Source of the DNA: Limibacterium fermenti
GTDB taxonomy: Bacteria; Bacteroidota; Bacteroidia; Bacteroidales; Dysgonomonadaceae
Assembly: GCF_041902845.1 (NCBI RefSeq)
Contig: NZ_CP159486.1
Span: 3,472,001-3,536,000 of the forward strand
Length of the DNA: 64,000 bases
Direction of reading: 5' to 3'
Of this stretch, positions 8,119 through 17,716 are shown one piece after another (position 1 is the stretch's first letter; the number at the start of each line of letters is the position of its first letter). The position numbers and the translations under genes are program-made. The notes below the pieces were generated by a model that was not told the origin of the DNA, searched no databases, and was given only the letters and a program-made list of their open reading frames with translations.

Positions 8119-8745
8119 ATGAAAAAATTGAAACTATCCATTGTGATTGTAATGCTTGCCATGGTAAGCGCACTAAGTGCACAAGTTAATTTAGGAATAA
8201 AAGGAGGTGTGAATTTATCGAACTTTTACGGCGATGAATTGAGTGATAAAAATGCCAAAGTGGGATTTCATATCGGCTTAGCGGGCGATTACGAATTTGC
8301 ACCGAACATGTCGCTCCAATCGGGGCTCTTCTTTACCACCAAAGGAGCGGAATATAAAAATTCGCTGGCGGGACTCTCCGGCAGTATAAGTGCAACACCC
8401 ATGTATCTGCAATTACTGGTACATTTTGCGTATAAAGTAGATGTAACTCCCGGAACACGCATCGTATTCCATGCCGGTCCGTATGTCGCTTACGGCATTG
8501 CGGGAAAGACAAAATGGAAAGTTGAGGCAGGAAATGCATCTATCCAAGATGAGTCGGAAAATGTATTTGGTGATAATGGCCTATTAAAACCGTTCGATGC
8601 AGGGCTAGGACTTGGCGTAGGCGCCGAATTCGGCCGCATTTTATTGGACCTCGGATGGGATGCCGGATTGGTAAATGTCTCCAAATCGGATAATGGAAAT
8701 GTTAAGAACCAAAGTGCGTATCTATCGGTAGGCTATTTGTTTTAA
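8119..8745 (+). CDS. Outer-membrane beta-barrel protein (PorT/OMP_b-brl_2 family)
   Basis: 208 residues with a clear signal peptide (MKKLKLSIVIVMLAMVSALSA, cut before QVNLG). The rest is alternating amphipathic strands typical of small eight-stranded barrels: NLGIKGGVNLSNFYG, FHIGLAGDYEF, LQSGLFFTTKG, MYLQLLVHFAYK, and the C-terminal aromatic strand YLSVGYLF. The frame extends upstream to 7963, but the ATG at 8119 starts the signal peptide. Single-gene unit ended by a strong terminator. The role is unknown; barrels of this family are common and diverse in Bacteroidota. Confidence 0.88.
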   Translation: MKKLKLSIVIVMLAMVSALSAQVNLGIKGGVNLSNFYGDELSDKNAKVGFHIGLAGDYEFAPNMSLQSGLFFTTKGAEYKNSLAGLSGSISATPMYLQLLVHFAYKVDVTPGTRIVFHAGPYVAYGIAGKTKWKVEAGNASIQDESENVFGDNGLLKPFDAGLGLGVGAEFGRILLDLGWDAGLVNVSKSDNGNVKNQSAYLSVGYLF

Positions 8746-8771
8746 CCCATCGACAAATAAAACAGAAATAC

Positions 8772-8805
8772 AAAAAACACCGCTCATCCCAAGCGGTGTT
8801 TTTTT
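8772..8805 (+). terminator. Intrinsic terminator of the beta-barrel gene
   Basis: AACACCGCT at 8776-8784 pairs with AGCGGTGTT at 8792-8800, followed by a run of T. Confidence 0.9.
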
Positions 8806-8954
8806 AATAACCTGTGCAGTCCCCTCTTGTCCCGCGTATACCAACCGCACAAGGTAATAATCCACTTTTTCATTCAATAAAAATAAATAAAAAAAAGCAT
8901 TCTCTTTTCATCAAAAACTTACAAGGGACATTGAATCGGTTCTATTCCACGCTT

Positions 8955-9020
8955 AGAAACTGTTTAAATTTCTTACGAAAGACGGCCATTAAAGTCTTCT
9001 TCACCCTTAAAACAGTTTCT
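8955..9020. repeat. 11-bp inverted repeat 3' of the DUF6261-like gene
   Basis: AGAAACTGTTT (8955-8965) and AAACAGTTTCT (9010-9020) are perfect complements 44 bases apart. It lies directly downstream of the minus-strand gene ending at 9033. It could be a large terminator hairpin or the ends of a tiny mobile element; no T run follows on the minus strand. The rest of 8806-8954 shows no feature. Confidence 0.5.
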
Positions 9021-9032
9021 TAATGACTTTCC

Positions 9033-9686
9033 TTATTTTTTCGCTTCCGACTCTTTCTTTTCTTTTTTATCCTCGGTCTTATGGGCGGCAATTAACTCCG
9101 CAAATTTTTTGCGCGTCGTATTCAGCAAAGAAAATACTTTTGTGAATTGTTCAGCCTCCTCGGCATTGCGAAGAGCCCGAATGCTTTTGTACGAGTTATT
9201 GGCTTTGTTAATGCGTTCAATAACCCTGTCGTATCCAAAAAAAGTAATACTTGGAGTATAAGTCGCGCCGGAAGCATCCAAAAGGAAATTATCGATTCCG
9301 GTTGTCTGCGATTTGTCATTGGCGCTCAATATTTTCTTATGCGTTTTCCACAATAAGTCGAGTAATCGATGAGCCTCTATTTTTTTAGGATCATCCTCCA
9401 ATTCCGCCACTTTTAGATTACGGCCGAAAAAGCGCAAGGCGACTTCCCGTTCTTTATCAGCCGCAAGAAGAGGATCGGGTTGCTCGCTCTTCTGTACATT
9501 CTTAGTCTGCTTTTCAAAAGCAGTCACATCCTCTCCCAACACGTTTACAAAATCGTATAAAGGAGTCCCTTCGGTAAGGGTAACAGCATTTGAGGGATTT
9601 TTGATATCGGTCAAATGTTCTTTTATTAACTGAGTTAATTCGTCATTTCCCAACCGGGAAAGATCGACAGATACTAACTTTTTCAT
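9033..9686 (-). CDS. DUF6261-like Bacteroidota protein
   Basis: 217 residues, almost wholly helical by composition, opening MKKLVSVDLSRLGNDELTQLIKEHL and ending in a Lys/Glu-rich tail (KTEDKKEKKESEAKK). It fits the DUF6261 pattern as I remember it: an LSRL-type opening, a central region of amphipathic helices, and a late segment on helices with LLNTTRKKFAELIAAHK. No signal peptide, membrane segment or catalytic motif is seen. Function unknown. A similar protein is encoded at 56476-57192, and a comparable helical but different one at 34144-34821. A -7 element lies about 70 bases upstream and a 22-bp perfect palindrome about 150 bases upstream. Confidence 0.7.
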   Translation of the reverse strand: MKKLVSVDLSRLGNDELTQLIKEHLTDIKNPSNAVTLTEGTPLYDFVNVLGEDVTAFEKQTKNVQKSEQPDPLLAADKEREVALRFFGRNLKVAELEDDPKKIEAHRLLDLLWKTHKKILSANDKSQTTGIDNFLLDASGATYTPSITFFGYDRVIERINKANNSYKSIRALRNAEEAEQFTKVFSLLNTTRKKFAELIAAHKTEDKKEKKESEAKK

Positions 9687-9752
9687 AATATCTTTACATT
9701 TTACTATCCGATAAATATCAATTTATTCCTGTTCACTAACAGGAAGACGCTG

Positions 9753-9760
9753 CAAATATA
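9753..9760 (-). promoter_or_regulatory. -7 element TATATTTG of the DUF6261-like gene
   Basis: Exact TAnnTTTG on the minus strand, 67 bases before the ATG at 9686. No clear -33 element. Confidence 0.4.
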
Positions 9761-9832
9761 ATCAATCTTACAATAAAGCGGACGAGATTCTCTGATTTTT
9801 TATAATATTTAAAAACATAATTAAAGAACACT

Positions 9833-9854
9833 GCTATAAAACATGTTTTATAGC
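9833..9854. promoter_or_regulatory. 22-bp perfect palindrome (operator-like)
   Basis: GCTATAAAAC followed by ATGTTTTATAGC reads the same on both strands. It sits upstream of the promoter of the DUF6261-like gene and could be a repressor site or a short hairpin. The rest of the 671-base gap 9687-10357 shows no gene; its right part belongs to the IS element. Confidence 0.4.
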
Positions 9855-10168
9855 GATTCGGTTCCCCGGATGATAGCCTTTGACTCGATGTCAGGTAATC
9901 CGGCCAATTCATTCGGAAGAAATCAAGCGATTAACAGGCGTCGGAAAACCGTCCGCATGAAAGGTTTTTTCTAAAAAAGAATCCGAAAATCAGCTTAAAA
10001 TCAATCTGCTTGAGAATAGTGTTAAAATGCTGCTTTTTTAAGACAGAATCCGACACGTTTCAAAAAAAATATATAACTTTCTTCTATAAATTCCCCCCAT
10101 ATTCAAAGAAAAATGGAGCTAAATAGAGAAAGATGTTTGGATACAGGCATAAATCACCCTACCCACAA

Positions 10169-10357
10169 GGTTGCAGGCAAAGACGCGGTGACGCCTTCCG
10201 ATATGCGATTTTCTTCTGCGGGCTTGTCTTCTCTTATTGGGAGCAGCATTAACCCCGGTCTGTGTTCTTGAGGTCGTTTCAGGGACGACTGTGACATTGG
10301 CCTATTTGTAAACGGGGTCTTGAGCCACCACAAAGTTACCCGGCCTTTACGCTTGTA
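10169..10357 (-). ncRNA. Candidate bridge RNA region of the second IS110 element
   Basis: Non-coding, GC-richer stretch between the transposase stop and the right subterminal repeat, with several short self-complementary segments. IS1111-group elements encode the bridge RNA 3' of the transposase, which fits this layout. Position-based inference. Confidence 0.3.
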
Positions 10358-11566
10358 TTATAGATTAATATTCAGTATGTTCGCTGTTTTTTCGTACTCC
10401 TTCTTGTAATATGCGAGCCGGGCTTTCATCTTCACCGGATCGTAAACAGGGGCCAGCCGGGGATCGTATTGCCTGGTGTGCTTGAGCACGTTCCATATGA
10501 CAACGAGCAGTTTCCTTGCTATGGCGACCAGAGCCTTTTTCCTTGGCTTGCGCATGGTCATGCGTTGGAACTTTTCCTTGAAAAACGAACCCTTCGACCG
10601 GGAAGCCGCCCAGGAGACCTGTACCAGGATCGAACGCAGGTACTTGTTGCCTTTGGTGGTAGCGGTGCTCTTGTATTTGCCGGCGCTTTCATCATTCCTC
10701 GGGCGCAATCCCGCCCATCCGACAATCTTGCCGCTATTTTCAAAGACACTCATATCCCCACCCGTTTCGGCTATTATGGTCATCGCCGCTATCCGGCTTA
10801 TTCCCGGAATGGTTTGTAAAAGATTTACCGGCAACGCAAAATGTAGGCCACATATCCGCTCCATTTGTGACAGACATTCCGATATCTGCAACTGGTATAT
10901 GTCATACTCCTGTTTCGCCCAGGACAATTCCTGGCGGTGGTGCGCCCTGATATTGCCCCTAAGGGCCTCCTTTAATTTCCCGCTCTGCTTGTTTTTCCTG
11001 TTCCCGTACACCAGGCTTACAAGATAGCCCGGGTCTGTCCATCCGGCTATCAGCGCCTCGACGATACCCATGAAACTTTTCGTGCTGATACTGCTCAGGC
11101 AACTGCTCGCCCGGATACCTGCCTTTACCAGGATGGCGTCCATACACGTCAGCACACGGGTCACCTGCTGCCTGAGCTTGCCGTATTTGCGAGAATAGAC
11201 CCGCAACTCCTGTATCAGGGGAGCAGGAACGAAACTGCCGCGCATCATGCCCTTGTGCAACAGGCTGGCTATCCACTGGGCATCCTTGATGTCGCTCTTA
11301 CGACCCGGCATCTGTTTGATCAGGTACGGGTTGACAAGCGTCAACTTGAACCCCATCTCGTAGAATATGTCCCACACGGCAATCCAGTAGATACCCGTGC
11401 TTTCCAGGGCCACCTCCTCCACCTCTTCCGACTGCAGGTACTCACCCATCGAATAGATTGCAGGGGTCAGCGTTGCATATTCTTTCACTTGAGAATGACT
11501 CTCTCCATTGTAGATTGCACAGAATATATTATCTTTGTGCACATCTAAGCCACATACTTTTTTCAT
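10358..11566 (-). CDS. IS110/IS1111-family transposase, copy 2
   Basis: 402 residues, apparently intact. The DEDD nuclease residues are seen in CGLDVHKDN, ALESTGIYW and KSDIKDAQW. The Transposase_20 domain carries LLQTIPGISRIAAMTIIAETG and the small-residue segment SILVQVSWAASRSKGSFF near the expected catalytic serine. It shares family architecture but little sequence with the first IS110 transposase, so the two elements arrived independently. It inserted in the non-coding gap before susCD pair 1. Confidence 0.93.
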   Translation of the reverse strand: MKKVCGLDVHKDNIFCAIYNGESHSQVKEYATLTPAIYSMGEYLQSEEVEEVALESTGIYWIAVWDIFYEMGFKLTLVNPYLIKQMPGRKSDIKDAQWIASLLHKGMMRGSFVPAPLIQELRVYSRKYGKLRQQVTRVLTCMDAILVKAGIRASSCLSSISTKSFMGIVEALIAGWTDPGYLVSLVYGNRKNKQSGKLKEALRGNIRAHHRQELSWAKQEYDIYQLQISECLSQMERICGLHFALPVNLLQTIPGISRIAAMTIIAETGGDMSVFENSGKIVGWAGLRPRNDESAGKYKSTATTKGNKYLRSILVQVSWAASRSKGSFFKEKFQRMTMRKPRKKALVAIARKLLVVIWNVLKHTRQYDPRLAPVYDPVKMKARLAYYKKEYEKTANILNINL

Positions 11567-11963
11567 TATTGAATATTTTAGTGGTTAATGATCTTCAAAT
11601 ATAGAGAAAGTTGTGGCTTATTTCAAATCAATGTGTAAAACCGGCCCAAACGGACTCAAACAGAACACTCAATTTTTATGGGTCTGTGTATATGTGTATA
11701 CTTTTATGTATATTTGTTGCAAATAAAATTTAAGTTTTGTTCAGAATGCACAAAAGATCCGCATGGCTGAACCGAAGAACATAGAGAGGCGATACAATAG
11801 TTATCGATAACAAGTAAGGAGAAAATTGGGCACTATAGTTCAAAAAGAGGAAATGAATCTACACAATAGAATAAAAACGACAAAGATAGAGAAAAACGAA
11901 CTTACCGAATTTATTTATTAAAGTGAATAAAACAAATTACGAATAAAGTTAACTTATGTATTT
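11567..11963. other. Gap between the IS element and susC 1
   Basis: 397 bases without a gene. The first 60 belong to the IS left end. TATATTTG at 11709-11716 is a plus-strand -7 match some 250 bases before susC 1. GTTATCGATAAC at 11800-11811 is a 12-bp palindrome. No terminator or RNA fold stands out. Confidence 0.4.
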
Positions 11964-14900
11964 ATGAAAAGAAAAATGAATCTTTTGTTAATGCTCTGCT
12001 TTATAAGCTTGGGCATCGCGTTCGGACAGACCCGTGTAACGGGACATGTGATGGACGAAGCAGGCGATCCGATTATCGGCGCCTCGGTACAGGTAAAAGG
12101 CACTGGTCAGGGAACCATTACCGATGTGGATGGGAATTTCGGCTTGACAGCTCCGGCAGGTGCCACCACCCTTGTTGTTTCGTACGTCGGAATGATCACT
12201 CAGGAAGTACCTGTAAGCGCAAATGTGCGGGTAGTTCTTATAGCCGACAATAGACAACTCGAGGAAGTGGTAGTAACGGCAATGGGAATTAAAAAAGAAC
12301 GAAAAGCGTTAGGATATTCGGTCTCCGACTTGAATTCGGAAGAACTGTTGAAAAACAAAAATACAAACGTTATCAATTCGTTAGCTGGCAAAATCCCTGG
12401 AGTAAATATAACCCAGAGTAGCGGCGCCGCAGGTGCGGGAGCAAGTATCACCATTCGAGGTGGAAACTCCACTTCGGAAGGCCGTGAAAATCAACCTTTA
12501 TTTGTGGTTGATGGCGTTATATATGACAATTCCACCAGCGTTGTCGGCAATAGCGCTTATGACGGGATGACCCGCAACAGCACCACTTTCTCAAACCGTG
12601 TAATGGACGTCAACCCAGAAGATATTGAAACAATGTCGGTATTGAAAGGCGCAGCAGCCGCAGCCCTTTACGGGTCCCGTGCAGCTGACGGCGTAATCAT
12701 TATCACGACAAAGAAAGGAGAAGAAGGTACTATAAAAGTTGATGTTTCAAGTAAGTTAAGCACCTCATGGGCTACAAAACTACCGGAAACACAAACGGAA
12801 TTCGGACGTGGCTATTATGAAAACAACGGAGTATTTAATGACCTTACCTATCAGTCTTGGGGAAAACGGATTACCGACGAAACATTGTATGATAATATCG
12901 GCTCCTTTTTTCAGAATGGCGTTATTTACGATAATAACGTAAGCATATCAAGCGGAAATAAAAACGGCTCTTTCTATCTATCGGCTTCCAATTACGATCA
13001 GACAGGAATCGTACCGGAGACTGGCTACGACAAAACAACCTTCCGTTTGAACGGGGAACAAAAATATGGACGACTAACCGTCAATGCCAATGTGGCTTAT
13101 TCGCTCTCTAATACGAACAAGACGCTGACATCCGCAGGATTATGGGAAGGTGGCGGTAATGGGACGATGACGGCCCTTTACAGTTGGCCTTTAACCGAAG
13201 ACATGTCAAAATACCTCAATGAAGACGGTACAAAATACCGGTTATTCGAAGGCCGTCTCGATTTGGTTGATGACAAAGAAAATCCCTATTGGATTATTAA
13301 TAAAAATAAGATGACCGACAAAAACAAACGGTTTACCGGGTCGTTAGGCGCATCCTTTAAAATTACCGATTGGTGGGATATTTCTTCCCGCGTAGGTTAC
13401 GACCAATACACCACGGATGCCTATACATATATCGCCCCGGGATCGGTAGTAAGGGAAATATATCAAAACGGACGGTTGAGTAAAAATGATTATAACTATA
13501 GTTATATTACGACGAACCTCATGAGTAACTTCCATAAAACTTTTGATGATTTCGATTTTAATCTTTTGTTAGGTTCGACCACCGAAAGCACCGAAATCCT
13601 CAACCAAACTCATTGGGGATACAACTTTATTACGGCGGGGACGATAAGCTTTTCCAATATATCGTCTGAGAACCAATTTTTTAAAGATGCAACAACAAAG
13701 AAAAGATTAGTCGGTGCGTATGGGGAATTCCGGGCATCCTACAAAAATCTCGCTTATTTGACAGTAACAGGACGTAACGATTGGTCTTCTACCCTTCCCT
13801 TGAATAATCGTTCTTATTTCTATCCTTCTATCAGCGGATCATTCGTATTCACGGAATTAATGCCGAAGAGCGATGTCCTCTCTTTCGGGAAAGTCCGTGC
13901 AAGTTGGGCCCAGGTGGGTAAAGATGCAAATCCTTATGCAACCTTAACTTACTTGACCAACCCCATCAGTTATGGATCGTATGTAGGCGTTGGAAATTAC
14001 TATGTAAGTGGGAATGCCTATCTGAAACCCGAAATACAGACTGCGTGGGAAGTCGGAGGTGAACTTCGATTTCTGAATGGCCGCATCGGCTTGGATTACA
14101 CCTATTATCATAGCCAGACAAAAAATCAAATCGCCTCTCCCCGTTTATCCAATGCCAACGGATATATCATGTCTTCCATTAATTCCGGCTCCGTTATCAA
14201 TGACGGTATGGAAATTGCACTTAGCGGGAAGCCTGTTGTATCGCGTGATTTTGAATGGAATGTAACATTGAATACCTCTTATAACCGCGGTAAATTAGGT
14301 GACTTTTTAGACGGCGTGGAGATTTTCTATCCCACCGATGCTCAATTCGGCACCATCAAAGCAGCGTCTATCCCGAATGGGGGTTACTTCCTCGGCTTAG
14401 TCGGTTCGCGCTTTGCCCGCGAAACAAAAAAAGTAGGAGAAAAGGATGTGGAGATAGAAGGAGGTCGTTACAAAGTGAATCCGGCGACAGGATTATACGA
14501 AATCTATTCTTCCAGCAATGAAGTGGTCGGAAATCGCGAACCGAAATTCATCGGCGGGCTCAATAACTCTTTCCGCTATAAAGATCTCTCCGTTTCATTC
14601 CTGCTCGACTTCCGCATTGGCGGCGATGTATATAACGGTACGGAATATTATATGGTATCAAACGGTTTATCCAAAAGGACTACAGAAAACGGACGCGAAT
14701 ATGTAACCGTAAATGGTGTAGACAGCAAAACAGGCGAAGATTTCAATCAAACCTATTATGCCGACCAAGAATATACGATTGCAGGAGCGACCTACTCGGG
14801 TAAAGCAATGATACAGAAATATTGGAATAACTACCTTTCACACTCTTACAATTTTATCTCGTCGGTCAACTGGCTCAAATTACGTTCACTGTCTATCAGC

Positions 14901-15116
14901 TACGATTTTACGAACTTGATTAAAAGACAAAATGTAATCAAGGGATTAACCGTGACGGCTACCGGTACCAACCTCTTCACCTTGACCAATTACAAAGGGA
15001 TGGATCCCGAAGTAAGTACAGCCGGCGGAACAGGCGGTTCGGGAGCCACCGGAATCGATTATTGCAGCGTTCCGGCGACATCGAGTTTCACCTTTGGAGT
15101 AAATGTTACATTTTAA
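11964..15116 (+). CDS. SusC/RagA-type TonB-dependent receptor 1
   Basis: Outer-membrane transporter of 1050 residues that forms the barrel of a SusCD pedal-bin complex and imports glycans or peptides using TonB energy. A signal peptide (MKRKMNLLLMLCFISLGIAFG) precedes a carboxypeptidase-regulatory-like domain (QTRVTGHVMDEAGDPIIGAS to about residue 100). A plug follows with DIETMSVLKGAAAAALYGSRAADGVIIITTKKG near residue 215, then the barrel ending in FGVNVTF. There is no N-terminal STN domain, so it is not the anti-sigma-signalling type. SusD 1 starts 18 bases later. Roughly 240 bases coding the N-terminal domain are almost identical to susC 2. The substrate is not predictable. Confidence 0.95.
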   Translation: MKRKMNLLLMLCFISLGIAFGQTRVTGHVMDEAGDPIIGASVQVKGTGQGTITDVDGNFGLTAPAGATTLVVSYVGMITQEVPVSANVRVVLIADNRQLEEVVVTAMGIKKERKALGYSVSDLNSEELLKNKNTNVINSLAGKIPGVNITQSSGAAGAGASITIRGGNSTSEGRENQPLFVVDGVIYDNSTSVVGNSAYDGMTRNSTTFSNRVMDVNPEDIETMSVLKGAAAAALYGSRAADGVIIITTKKGEEGTIKVDVSSKLSTSWATKLPETQTEFGRGYYENNGVFNDLTYQSWGKRITDETLYDNIGSFFQNGVIYDNNVSISSGNKNGSFYLSASNYDQTGIVPETGYDKTTFRLNGEQKYGRLTVNANVAYSLSNTNKTLTSAGLWEGGGNGTMTALYSWPLTEDMSKYLNEDGTKYRLFEGRLDLVDDKENPYWIINKNKMTDKNKRFTGSLGASFKITDWWDISSRVGYDQYTTDAYTYIAPGSVVREIYQNGRLSKNDYNYSYITTNLMSNFHKTFDDFDFNLLLGSTTESTEILNQTHWGYNFITAGTISFSNISSENQFFKDATTKKRLVGAYGEFRASYKNLAYLTVTGRNDWSSTLPLNNRSYFYPSISGSFVFTELMPKSDVLSFGKVRASWAQVGKDANPYATLTYLTNPISYGSYVGVGNYYVSGNAYLKPEIQTAWEVGGELRFLNGRIGLDYTYYHSQTKNQIASPRLSNANGYIMSSINSGSVINDGMEIALSGKPVVSRDFEWNVTLNTSYNRGKLGDFLDGVEIFYPTDAQFGTIKAASIPNGGYFLGLVGSRFARETKKVGEKDVEIEGGRYKVNPATGLYEIYSSSNEVVGNREPKFIGGLNNSFRYKDLSVSFLLDFRIGGDVYNGTEYYMVSNGLSKRTTENGREYVTVNGVDSKTGEDFNQTYYADQEYTIAGATYSGKAMIQKYWNNYLSHSYNFISSVNWLKLRSLSISYDFTNLIKRQNVIKGLTVTATGTNLFTLTNYKGMDPEVSTAGGTGGSGATGIDYCSVPATSSFTFGVNVTF

Positions 15117-15134
15117 AATCAAAAAATTATCATT

Positions 15135-17135
15135 ATGAAGAAAATACAATATATACTAGCGTTCTGTTGCGTATTACTTCTAAGCGCAACCTCTTGTACC
15201 GATTGGCTGGATGTCAATACCGACCCGGATCAGCCCAACAACCAAAGCGCTTTGATATCAAACCGCTTACCGTGGGTCCAGAAATTTTATATGTATTCCG
15301 CAGGGATCGCCAATATGCGGACTTCAATGCAAGCAGGCGTTTATTATAGCAATGCGGGAAACAACAATCACTTAGCCGTAACATGGGATTGCCAAGACGG
15401 ATCGACCACATCAGCCTATCAAACTTGGTTCGTGGAAGCGGCGGCAAATTTAAACGACATGTACAGCGCCGCTGAAAAAGAAGGCGCCTATCATTATATG
15501 GCTGCCACCAATGTGCTTCATGCATTAGGATTCATGGAAATGTTGGATCTGTACGGCGAGATGCCTTATACCGAAGCATTAGGCGCCTCCCCGGGACCGG
15601 CTTATGATGATGGCAAAACCATCTTTAACGGATGTATCGCAAAATTGGATGCAGCTATCGAATTATTCCAAAAAGATCAAGAACCGACCGCTTCCAAATT
15701 CTCATCCGGAGATTTATGGAATAACGGAAATGTAAGCAAATGGCTGAAGCTATGTTATGGCTTAAAGGCCCGTTATCTGCTGAAACTTTCTAAAAAACAG
15801 GATTTATTCGATTCCGACGCCATTTTGGACTGCTTATCCAAAGCGCCTCAATCCAATGATGACAACACTTTCGCACGCTCCTATAACAGTGCTTCCGACG
15901 TTACCGACTATTTATATGCAGACCCTGTAATGACCAATGGAAATTGGGCCAATACCGCTTATGGCAGTAATCAACGCATTTCGAAGTATTATTATGATTT
16001 GCTTACCAATATGCGTGGTTCCGGAGTGACAGACCCGCGTATGACGAAAATCGTCCCTGCCTCTATGAGTAATATCAAGCTCAATACAAGTAATAAGGTC
16101 GGCTCTTTCGAATGGCTTCGGTCAGAACCAGTCGATTTTTACGGAGAGGCGAAGCGTCTGGTTGCCGGAGATGCGACCTCTATTCAGATAGCCACGTATG
16201 CCGATGTCGAGAAAAAAATCACCTATGATATATCCAATGATGACGACAGGGCTACCTTTGTCGCCGAAATGAGTAAAATACATACTTGTAAGGTGGACGG
16301 ACAAAATGTGACCGTCACTTACCAACCGGGATCCGTATATGTGGAAAGTACGAATTACAAATATGCAGGAGACACAGTCTATGTAAATCTGCGTTCGAAC
16401 TCGGTACTCACAGGAAATGCAGATGTTGGAGAAATGGATATGAATTGGTACTTTACGACAACCGCAAAAGCCCATGGAGCCGTAGGCTCTACCGGTTCGT
16501 TTCAAATTCGTCCGAATTCTGACCAAGAGATCCTTACCTATCACGAAATGTGCTTTATAAAAGCCGAAGTATATATGCGAAAAGGAAACTCCGGTAGCGC
16601 TCTTGCGGCCTATAAGGAAGGCATTAAGGCTCATATCGATATGATGCAAGCGAAATTAACGGAATGGAAATCGGCAGGATATGACAATCCGGATATGTGG
16701 CCGATGGATGAGAGTCAGATCACCGAGTATCTGGCAAGTGATGCCGTTTGTCAAGATGCGGGAAGCCTGACCATGTCGGATATCATGCTGCAAAAATATT
16801 TGGCGATGGGGTGCAGCATAGAAAACTGGAATGATATGCGCAGGTTTAACTACAGTGCCGGAAACATTCCCGGTTTCGGAATCGTCTATCCGGGATATGA
16901 CCGAACTCCTCTATTTAAAGGTGCAGCCAAAATAATCGGTTCTTCCAAAACAGATCCCACCTATTGGATGCGCCGTTGGAGACTCCCGGGCACACTTGAA
17001 CTGCAATATAATTCGACGAATGCAAAACAAGCAAATGCGAATGCTCTGGAATTATATATTTGGTGTTGCCCTGTTTGGTGGGATTGTGCAACGGATGACG
17101 AATATTACTCCTACATCCAATCGAAGTTACAATAA
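15135..17135 (+). CDS. SusD/RagB-type outer-membrane lipoprotein 1
   Basis: Surface lipoprotein that caps the SusC channel and binds substrate. The lipobox gives Cys21 (LLLSATSC), followed by TDWLDVNTDPDQPNN, the hallmark of the SusD_2 (PF12771-like) branch. 666 residues is long for SusD, with an inserted beta-rich segment near 370-440 (NVTVTYQPGSVYVEST). The late family pattern is LTYHEMCFIKAEVYMRKGNSGSALAAYKEGI. It forms an operon with susC 1 and is closed by a terminator. Confidence 0.93.
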   Translation: MKKIQYILAFCCVLLLSATSCTDWLDVNTDPDQPNNQSALISNRLPWVQKFYMYSAGIANMRTSMQAGVYYSNAGNNNHLAVTWDCQDGSTTSAYQTWFVEAAANLNDMYSAAEKEGAYHYMAATNVLHALGFMEMLDLYGEMPYTEALGASPGPAYDDGKTIFNGCIAKLDAAIELFQKDQEPTASKFSSGDLWNNGNVSKWLKLCYGLKARYLLKLSKKQDLFDSDAILDCLSKAPQSNDDNTFARSYNSASDVTDYLYADPVMTNGNWANTAYGSNQRISKYYYDLLTNMRGSGVTDPRMTKIVPASMSNIKLNTSNKVGSFEWLRSEPVDFYGEAKRLVAGDATSIQIATYADVEKKITYDISNDDDRATFVAEMSKIHTCKVDGQNVTVTYQPGSVYVESTNYKYAGDTVYVNLRSNSVLTGNADVGEMDMNWYFTTTAKAHGAVGSTGSFQIRPNSDQEILTYHEMCFIKAEVYMRKGNSGSALAAYKEGIKAHIDMMQAKLTEWKSAGYDNPDMWPMDESQITEYLASDAVCQDAGSLTMSDIMLQKYLAMGCSIENWNDMRRFNYSAGNIPGFGIVYPGYDRTPLFKGAAKIIGSSKTDPTYWMRRWRLPGTLELQYNSTNAKQANANALELYIWCCPVWWDCATDDEYYSYIQSKLQ

Positions 17136-17205
17136 GGTAACTCCGACAAAAATAGTTTGGCAGAATATGATTTTATTCTAACTTTCTGCCTTTCAAACAA
17201 AAGTA

Positions 17206-17240
17206 AGAGGGTGTATCACAAATGTGATTTCACCCTCTTT
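17206..17240 (+). terminator. Terminator of susCD pair 1
   Basis: AGAGGGTG pairs with CACCCTCT, extended by TCACA/TGTGA inside, then TTT. It begins 70 bases after the susD 1 stop. Confidence 0.8.
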
Positions 17241-17383
17241 GCATTCGCACTCTTTCGGGGAACGATTTCAAATATTCAATTTTCAGAGGCTTATTTTTTA
17301 TTTTGAGATGACTTAGAATTCGGCCTCTTCCATGTTAGCGCCGCTACCATCCAAATCGAAATGCGTAAACGGATAAGCGGGCC

Positions 17384-17716
17384 TTAGATTTCATCCAAAT
17401 CAGCCAGAAGTTGTCGTAAAAAGGCGTCGGTCACATTTTCTTTTTCCGATTTGTCGAAAACCGACAACAAGTAAATTTTCTCTTGCATTACTCTCACACA
17501 GATGACCAATCTGCCGCCCCCGCTTTTTCCTTTCCCCTTACTCTTTATCGGAAAACGAATCTTAAAGCAGTTTTTATACACTTCTACTCCTATCATGGGG
17601 TCTTTAACTAAAACCGTAATAAGCTCAATAAGGTCGGATTTAAAAGAAGGGTATTTCTTTTGAAGTGCCTTCGCTTCTTTCTCAAAGTTAGGTGTCAGTA
17701 TAATTTCAAAGTTCAT
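17384..17716 (-). CDS. RelE/ParE-like toxin of a type II toxin-antitoxin pair
   Basis: 110 residues from ATG at 17716 (MNFEIILTPNFEKEAKALQKKYP). The fold pattern is that of RelE/ParE ribonuclease or gyrase toxins: an early strand, a basic helix pair, CFKIRFPIKSKGKGKSGGGRLVICVRV with the basic central strands, and EKIYLLSVFDKSEKENV near the end. The start lies inside the 3' end of the antitoxin gene (11-base overlap), which is typical. It belongs to a small island between two susCD loci. The exact target is not told by sequence. Confidence 0.85.
   Translation of the reverse strand: MNFEIILTPNFEKEAKALQKKYPSFKSDLIELITVLVKDPMIGVEVYKNCFKIRFPIKSKGKGKSGGGRLVICVRVMQEKIYLLSVFDKSEKENVTDAFLRQLLADLDEI

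Larger units (their letters stand above)
10150..11625 (-). mobile_element. IS110/IS1111-type insertion sequence, copy 2
   Basis: The element contains the transposase at 10358-11566. Short subterminal inverted repeats are visible: CCCACAA at 10162-10168 and TTGTGGC at 11611-11617. The non-coding part is longer 3' of the transposase (about 200 bases) than 5' (about 60), as in the IS1111 group. Exact ends are uncertain, since this family makes no target duplication. Confidence 0.6.

Noticed and set aside
11680..11772. Short plus-strand frame with CIC near susC 1 as a second Cys leader peptide
   Set aside because: No Cys/Met run comparable to the 46.5-kb peptide, no terminator behind it, and a -7 promoter match inside it.
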